A stretch of 64,000 nucleotides of DNA from Eriocheir sinensis (lineage: Eukaryota > Arthropoda > Malacostraca > Decapoda > Varunidae), in NCBI RefSeq assembly GCF_024679095.1, contig NW_026111751.1:153501-217500 (forward strand), given 5' to 3'. Positions 57,881 through 64,000 of this stretch are shown piece by piece (within the stretch, counting starts at the first letter, position 1; each line of letters begins with the position of its first letter). The notes beneath the pieces are model-generated. The model ran no database searches, was not told where the DNA came from, and worked only from the letters and a program-made list of their open reading frames with translations. The position numbers and the translations under genes were made by a program.

Positions 57881-58490
57881 CTACAGAATGGACATCAGCT
57901 TGCTAGAATCAGTTCAGAGGAGGATGACCAAGATGATTCAGGGGCTGAGGATCCTCCCATATCAAAATAGGCTGAAACTTCTAAACTTATACATTCACTA
58001 GAGAGACGAAGAGTGCGGGGAGATCTGATAGAAGTATTCAAATGGGTCAAGGGTTACAACAAAGGCGATATAAGCAAAGTACTGAGAATTAGCCAGCAGG
58101 ATAGAGCTCGCAGTAATGGATTTAAATTAGAAAAGTATAGATTTAGGAGAGATATAGGCAAGCATTGGTTTAGTAATAGGGTGGTGGGGGAATGGAATAG
58201 ATTCAGCAATCACATAGTTAGTGCAGGGACGATAGCTTGTTTTAAGAGTAGACTGGATAGCTACATGGAAGAGGACGACAGGTGGCAGTGAGGTGTGGGT
58301 GCAGTAAGGTGACGGGGTACTGGATGCGTGCCATAGTACCGCCGGTATAACGAGGATCAAGCCTCTACCTGTAACCCTTGTAACTACACCTCACCCATCG
58401 TGAGTAGTGGGGGGGATTCTGGAGCTGCCCTGTGTAGGCCACCCGGCCTCTTGCAGTTTCCTTATGTCCTTATGTTCTTATGTTCTTAAC
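57881..58490 (+). mobile_element. Second CR1-like LINE 3' fragment, fused to the first
   Basis: Begins mid-domain (RMDISLLESVQRRMTKMIQGLR) and has a stop and frame change near 57990. 58013-58291 continues as MRGDLIEVFKWVKGYNKGD ... NRVVGEWNRFSNHIVS. The 3' UTR ends GGCCTCTTGCAG followed by repeated CTTATGTT/TTCTTATG octamers to 58488. It is a different subfamily from 56036-57880. Confidence 0.85.
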
Positions 58491-58492
58491 AA

Positions 58493-58791
58493 AACTTGAA
58501 TGGGGGGTGTATACTGTGGGAGACAGATACCATGGAATATTATGTTATCATTGTCAGAGATATGGTCATATTGAGTCCAAATGCACTGCCAAGGCCAATG
58601 GTGAGAACCCAGTATGTTATAAATGTGCAGGAGAGCATAAAGCGAAAGACTGCCCCGGGACTGAGAGCAAATATATAAATTGTGTGAGGTACAAGATGTC
58701 TGAAGTTAATCACTCGGTGAATAACCAGTGTTGTGTAGTTTTTCAGACTGATATTGAGAGAATTCGTAACATAACGGATCAAGGCTACTAA
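58493..58791 (+). CDS. LINE ORF1 zinc-knuckle C-terminus
   Basis: Reads KLEWGVYTVGDRYHGILCYHC. Two CCHC-type knuckles are visible: CYHCQRYGHIESKC (CX2CX4HX4C) and CYKCAGEHKAKDC (CX2CX3HX4C). Knuckles of LINE ORF1 proteins bind element RNA. The N-terminal part is absent because the CR1 element ends at 58490. Stop at about 58789. Confidence 0.75.
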
Positions 58792-58860
58792 TTCCTCAGA
58801 TACAAAGATTAAATGTGGTCTGCTAAATGTTCAGTCTGTGGGAAATAAAACTAGATATCC

Positions 58861-59968
58861 GTGATCTCATCAAAGAAAAGGATCGATCTTGACATTTTAG
58901 CGGTAACTGAGACATGGCTAAATGACTACGACGTCGCCAAGATTCGTGAGATGACGCCAGTAACTCGTACCTCTCTACATGTTCCGAGGGAGACAAGAAG
59001 GGGTGGTGGTGTTGGGATCTTTCTTTCGAATTCTTTTAAGAAGATTCGGAGAAAAGCATCAGAAAGGTGGGATACCTTTGAATTAGTGCAAGTCATCCGT
59101 GAAATTGATAGAAGGAAATGCACCTTTATTGAGGTGTATCGACCTCCGGATACAAGAGCAGAGGTCTTTATTGATGAATTCGCACACTTTGGAGTCTGTG
59201 GATATGGTGAGTGCAAATGTGTTCATCTGTGGTGACTTTAATCTATGGACTGATGATCCTGAAAATTCTTCTGCCATGGCCTTCATTGAGATGACTTCTT
59301 TAGGGGGTCATGTGCTAGACTTGGTTTTCAGCGATATAGACGGTGATCTAGTGCAAGGGGTGTGTGTTGATGAAATATGTTGTATATCCCCGGTGCATAA
59401 ATTGGTAACCTTTGAAATTTCATACGTGAGGGAAGCAGTGCAGAGAAAAAAGATTACGTTCAGATTACGAAAGAATTTTCAACCAGAAATATTGATTAAC
59501 TCTGTAATACAGGAAATTACTATTAATTGTCGTGAAATCTGTGAACATGGCTCGGTGTTACGTGGAAACTGTGCTACCTGCCTGGTTAAGCTATATAATG
59601 GTTTAGCTAAAGATGAGTATAACAGCCTCTGTCCTCTGAGTGAAAAGGAGATAGTGTTAAGAGATCATGCACCTTGGTTCAATGCGGAAATACTGTGTGC
59701 AAAAAGAGAGAAGAAAAAAGAAAGACTGTGGCGTAGGCAAAAAACAGATGAGGCAAGAAGAGCATACCAGGAGGCGAGAAACAAAGAAAACCGGCTTGTG
59801 ATAAAACGGAAAAGAGAATACTATCGGAATAAGGTTGTGGAGGCAGGGCCTGACATCAATAAATTATATAAGGTGCTTGACAGTTTGACTGGAAACAGAA
59901 AGGTTAACAAGCTTCCGGATGGTTTCTCGGATGAATTGCTGGCAAATAAGTTTTTAGACTTTTTTTGA
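58861..59968 (+). pseudogene. LINE endonuclease to pre-RT region, frameshifted
   Basis: 58861-59210: LDILAVTETWLND (catalytic Glu), RRGGGVGIFLSNSF and EVYRPP, typical of exonuclease-endonuclease-phosphatase endonucleases. A frame change near 59200 gives NVFICGDFNLWTDD, LDLVFSDIDGDLVQG and SPVHKLVTFEI, the GDFN and catalytic-His blocks. APWFNAEILCAKREKKKE and a basic pre-RT helix follow. The Asp that usually pairs with the final His (SDH) is replaced by SPVH. It ends FLDFF-stop at 59968. Confidence 0.8.
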
Positions 59969-60294
59969 CAAGAAAATTGAGAGAGTTATCATGAACTTTA
60001 GAGGCGACCTCAGTTACCATGAATCCGCTGTGGAAACTCCAGTCCCTGAAATAAAGTTAACAAGCTTTCAACAAGTGGATGTGGCTGTGGTGAAAACTAT
60101 CATACACAGGTGAACCTGACGTACTGTGATGGTGATTCCTTGCCGATAAGTGACATCATTAAGAGTGGAAACTTTAGTGATTTCTTAAATATTATGACTA
60201 TGATGGTTAACACTAGTATCGAAAGCAAGACTTTCTCTGAGAGTGAGAAAGCGGCGATCGTGAAACCTATCGTTAAAGGTAAACTGGACCCACA

Positions 60295-60751
60295 GTGTTT
60301 AGTTCCTTTAGACCAGTATCCAACTTGACGTTTCTATCTAAGATACTTGAAAATGTGATCTTAAATCAGCTAATGGAGCATTTGCTAGTGGTGCAGGCTT
60401 TACCGGATAATGAATCTGCCTACAAGAGGCTTTACTCAACTGAAACTACTCTCTGTTCGGTGGTAAACAACTTGCTTGTGCTTATGGATGAAGGGAAGTG
60501 TGGTGTTCTGATTTTGTTAGACTTGAGTGCTGCGTTTGACACGGTGGAGCACAGGCTATTGCTTCAGGATTGCAAGAATATTGGAATTGAGGGTGGCGCG
60601 TTGGATTATCTGAGGAGTTACCTTGAGAGCAGAACTTACTGTGTGAAAATAGATAAATCGTTCTCCACTCATAAACTTTTGCAAAGAGGAGTCCCCCAGG
60701 GAAGTATACTGGGTCCAATTTTATTCTGTGTTCATACTATCGGTCTTTCAC
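60295..60751 (+). pseudogene. LINE reverse transcriptase N-terminal half
   Basis: Contains fingers and first palm motif LLDLSAAFDTVEH (one catalytic Asp) and GVPQGSILGPILF, then is cut by the insertion at 60751. 60110-60295 in another frame holds an upstream part (FSESEKAAIVKPIVKGK). Confidence 0.8.
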
Positions 60752-63700
60752 TTTTTTTTTTTTTACAACAAAGGAGGCAGCTCAAGGGCACAAAAAAAAA
60801 AAAAACAATAATAAAAAAAAAGCCCGCTACTCGCTGCTCCTAAAAAAGATACAAAAGAGGTGTCCAAAAGCAAGGTCAAATTCGGGAGGAGAGATGTCCT
60901 GGGCCCATACTTATAAAGAAGTAAGGCGTTTGACTTATGTCTCGTCTCAGAGGTGAGTGTGTACCCTAGCTGGGGCTCCAGCCGCCACGGGTAGTGGGGA
61001 AAGTAAAGTTGACAACAACGGCGGGATCAGTTATCTCATATGAAAACTAATGGGTAAGATACCTTAAAATGGTGAAAGTATTGAATAGAAGTACATCATA
61101 TCCATAATAATATGGTTTTGTAAGACTATAGTGAGCTTTTGAATGTAAAACGATTTGATGAGGCACGCTGGCTGTCTGGCAACACCCGGTAATGTTTACA
61201 TTTGAAGGTCGCTGCCTCAGACGAAGACCCAGGATTTATGCCTGCCCGGGACCAACTTTTGCTACTCGCGCCGCGTCTCAGATTAACATCCAGGATATAG
61301 GACTCCACAGGGCCGTTTTGGGCTCTTAAGACGAGCCTGAGACGAAGTATTAGCTTTATAAGTATGGGCCTAGCTGATACCCTCCTCTTGAAAGCGTTCA
61401 AGTCGTAGGCAGGAGGAAATACAGATGTAGGAATATTGTTCCAGATTTTACCAGCGTGAGGGATAAAAGAGTGAAAATGCTGGTTAACTCTTGCATAAGG
61501 AGTTTGGACAGTATAGGGATGAGCATGAGTAGAAAGTCGTGTGCAGCGGGGCCGCGGGAGGGGGGGAGGCATGCAGTTCGCAAGTTCAGAAGAGCAGTCA
61601 GCGTGGAAATATCGATAGAAGATAGAAAGAGAGGCAACATCGCGGCGGAATTTAGGAAATAGAGAACTATCACTATGAGGAGGAGAGCTGATGAGACGAA
61701 GAGCCTTAGCCTCCACTCTGTCCAGAAGAGCTGTGTGAGTGGAGCCTCCCCACACATGAGATGCATACTCCAAACGAGGGCGGACAAGGCCCCTGTATAT
61801 GGACAGCAACTGTGCGGCGGAGAAGAACTGGCGGAGACGGTACAGAATGCCCAGCCTCGAGGAAGCTGATTTAGTAAGAGATGAGATATGAAGTTTCCAG
61901 TTGAGATTTTGAGTTAAGGATAGACCGAGGATGTTTAGTGTTGAGGAAAGTGATAGCTGAGTGTTGTCAAAGAATAGGGGATAGTTGTTTGGAAGATTGT
62001 GTCGAGTGGATAGGTGGAGAAACTGTGTTTTTGAGGCGTTGAAGGACACCAGGTTCCTCTTGCCCCAATCGGAAATAATAGTAAGGTCTGCGGCTAAGCG
62101 TTCTGCAGCCTCAAGCCTTGAGTCGTAGGGTGGGTCTTCTATTAAAAGAAGTTGAGTAATGCAGAGTGGAATCATCGGCGTAGGAATGGATAGGACAGTT
62201 CGTTTTGGAAAGAAGATCATCAATGAACAACAGAAAAAGAGTGGGAGATAGGACAGAACCCTGTGGGACACCACTGTTAATAGATTTAGGGGAAGAACAG
62301 TGACCGTCTACCACGGCAGAAATAGAAGGGTCAGAAAAGAAACTGGAGACAAAGGAACAGAGAGAAGGATAGAAACTGTAGGAGGGTAGTTTGGAAAGCA
62401 AAGATTTGTGCCAAACCCTATCAAAAGCTTTTGATATGTCCAGCGCAATAGCAAAGGTTTCACCGAAACGGCTAAGAGAGGATGACCAAGAGTCAGTTAA
62501 CAAGGCTAGGAGATCACCAGTAGAACGCCCCTTGCGGAACCCATACTGGCGATCAGATAGAAGGTCAGAAGTGGAAAGGTGCTTTTGAATCATCCGGTTA
62601 AGGATTGATTCAAAAGCTTTAGATAGACAAGAAAGTAAAGCTATAGGACGGTATTTTGAGGGATTGGGTCACCCTTCTTAGGCACAGGCTGTATGAAGGC
62701 ATACTTCCAGCAAGAAGGAAAGGTAGATGTTGACAGGCAGAGGCGAAAGAGTTTGACCAGGCAGGGTGTCAGCACGGAGGCACAGTTTTTAGGGACAATA
62801 GGAGGCATTCCATCAGGTCCATAAGCCTTCAGAGGATTGAGGCCAGAGAGGGCATAGAAAACATCATTTTGAAGAATCTTTATAACAGGCATAAAGGAGT
62901 CAGAGGGGGGATGAGTAGGAGGTATATGCCCAGAATCATCCAGAGTGGAGTTTTTAGAAAAAGTTTGAGAGAAGAGTTCAGCCTTAGAGATAGATGAGAC
63001 GGCAGTGTTGCCGTCAGGACTGAGGAGTGGAGGGAAAGATGAAGAAGTGAAGTTGGAGGAGATGTTTTTGGCTAGATGCCAGAAGTCACGGGACGAGTTA
63101 GAGAAAGCAAGGTTTTGGCATTTTCTATTAATGAAAAAAAAATTTGGTTAGTCTGAGAATAGATTTGGCACGATTTCGAGCAGAAATGTAAAGTTCATAA
63201 TTAGCATTAGTTTGAAAGCTCTGGTACCTTTTGTGAGCTGCCTCTCTATCATTGACAGCACGAGAACAAGCGTGATTAAACCAAGGCATTTTAGCGTGAG
63301 GAGTAGAGAAAGAACGAGGAATGTATGCCTCCATTCCAGAGACAATCACCTCTGTGATGCGCTGAGCACACACAGAGGGGTCTCTATCCTGGAAGCAATA
63401 ATCATTCCACGGGAAATCGGAAAAGTACATCCTCAGGTCGTCCCACCGAGCTGAAGCAAAATGCCAGAAGCATCGCCTCTTCGGTGGGTCCAGAGGGTGT
63501 ACAGGAGCGATAGGACAGGATGCGGAAATAAGATTGTGATCGGAGGAGCCCAACGGAGAGAACAGTTTGACAGAATAAGAAGAAGGGTTTGAGGTAAGGA
63601 AGAGGTCTAGAATGTTAGGCCGGTCTCCAAGACGGTCGGGAATGCATGTAGAGTGCTGGACCAACTGCTCTAGGTCGTTGAGGATAGCAAAGTTTTAGGC

Positions 63701-64000
63701 TTGTTCACCAGGATGGTCAGTGAGAGAGGATGAAAGCCAAAGTTGGTGGTGAACATGGAAATCTCCTAGGATGGAAATTTCAGCGAAGGGAGAGTGGGTC
63801 AAGATGTGCTCCACTTTAGAATTCAAATAGAAAAAGAATTTTCCATAGTTGGTAGAGTTAGGTGAGAGATAAACAGCACAGATGTATTTAGTAATAGAAT
63901 GACAATGAAGTCTTAGCCAGATGGTAGAAAATTCAGGAGAGTCAAAGTTGTGAGCACGAGAGCAAGTGATGTCGGTGCGCACGTAAGCGCAACATCCAGC
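60752..64000 (-). mobile_element. LINE family B, longest copy, leaves the window
   Basis: Minus strand. 63982-63695 and 63664-63128 are endonuclease ([43 protein letters not shown]) and the linker ([12 protein letters not shown]). 62892-62641 is KAYGPDGMPPIVP. 62593-62111 is GRSTGDLLALLTDSW, ALDISKAFDRVWHKSLLSKL, SGVPQGSVLSPTLFLLFIDDLL and YADD (62182-62171). 62274-61380 is the post-RT domain. The tail T(13) at 60752-60764 is the poly-A on the minus strand. Frameshifts exist (63690, 62640, 62110). A MITE-like element sits in its 3' end. It inserted into the third non-LTR element. Confidence 0.93.
60901..61371. mobile_element. MITE-like element with 17-bp terminal inverted repeats
   Basis: GGCCCATACTTATAAAG at the left (60902-60918) is exactly reverse-complemented at the right (61354-61370). 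It splits the LINE B sequence that elsewhere reads GTGTCCTGATACC. CTG lies on both edges and may reflect a short target duplication, but the ends are uncertain by a few bases because TAG precedes the right CTG. About 470 bp, no coding capacity, so a non-autonomous DNA transposon. The superfamily is not assigned. Confidence 0.85.

Larger units (their letters stand above)
58491..60751 (+). mobile_element. Third non-LTR element (knuckle ORF, endonuclease, RT), 3'-truncated
   Basis: Order: zinc-knuckle ORF1 end, endonuclease, RT start. It is interrupted at 60751 by a minus-strand LINE B. RT blocks: ILENVILNQLMEHLL, STETTLCSVVNNLL, LLDLSAAFDTVEHRLLL, RGVPQGSILGPILF. The catalytic DD motif lies beyond the break. 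The pattern resembles the CR1/L2/Jockey-type groups but the clade is not settled. Confidence 0.85.

Overview
This is a eukaryotic, repeat-dominated window, most likely from a decapod crustacean or a close relative. The inference rests on very long (GA/CT)n, (GT)n and (TA)n arrays, CR1-like LINEs with octamer tails, a BEL/Pao retroelement, tRNA-derived SINEs, and 5S rRNA sequences that look arthropod. Nothing bacterial or phage-like is present: no operons, ribosome binding sites or CRISPR array. Most long open frames are artefacts of stop-free tandem repeats.

Layout. 1-2.7 kb: two CR1-like LINE fragments around a (GA)n array. 2.7-8.9 kb: long CT/TA microsatellites in T-rich DNA with no recognisable gene. 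8.9-13.2 kb: copy A of a diverged segmental duplication whose copy B lies at 38.8-46.4 kb. 15.3-16.4 kb: a tRNA-derived SINE and a LINE C-terminal fragment expanded into a 92-bp minisatellite. 16.9-21.0 kb: a tandem array joining three 5S rRNA copies to blocks of an 82-bp minisatellite. 21.0-21.5 kb: a CR1-type ORF1 (SGNH esterase) plus endonuclease fragment, running into 5.9 kb of 21-bp minisatellite. 27.9-34.3 kb: two tandem copies of a composite repeat block (31-bp minisatellite, CA array, CpG-dense tetranucleotide array, CT array, T-rich tract).

34.9-36.2 kb (minus strand) is the only good candidate for a host protein gene. It encodes a J-domain (DnaJ-like) protein with an HPD motif and a possible zinc site, but several frame changes break it. 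Just upstream is a 42-bp tandem repeat carrying 12 intact CCAAT boxes pointing toward the gene, a possible promoter array. The gene is followed on the far side by a CR1 remnant and duplication copy B, which holds a LINE insertion, a 19-bp minisatellite and SINEs.

46.5-49.3 kb: a BEL/Pao gag-protease-RT fragment cut off at a GA/GGT/CT simple-repeat complex. 50-54 kb: polypurine and polypyrimidine tracts and a LINE 3' end. 54.3-64 kb: a nest of non-LTR elements in which a LINE is interrupted by a second LINE, which is itself interrupted by a MITE-like element with matching terminal inverted repeats.

The strongest leads are the 5S-linked minisatellite array, the phased CCAAT array upstream of the J-domain gene, and the 19-bp minisatellite whose pre-expansion seed is preserved in the paralogous copy.
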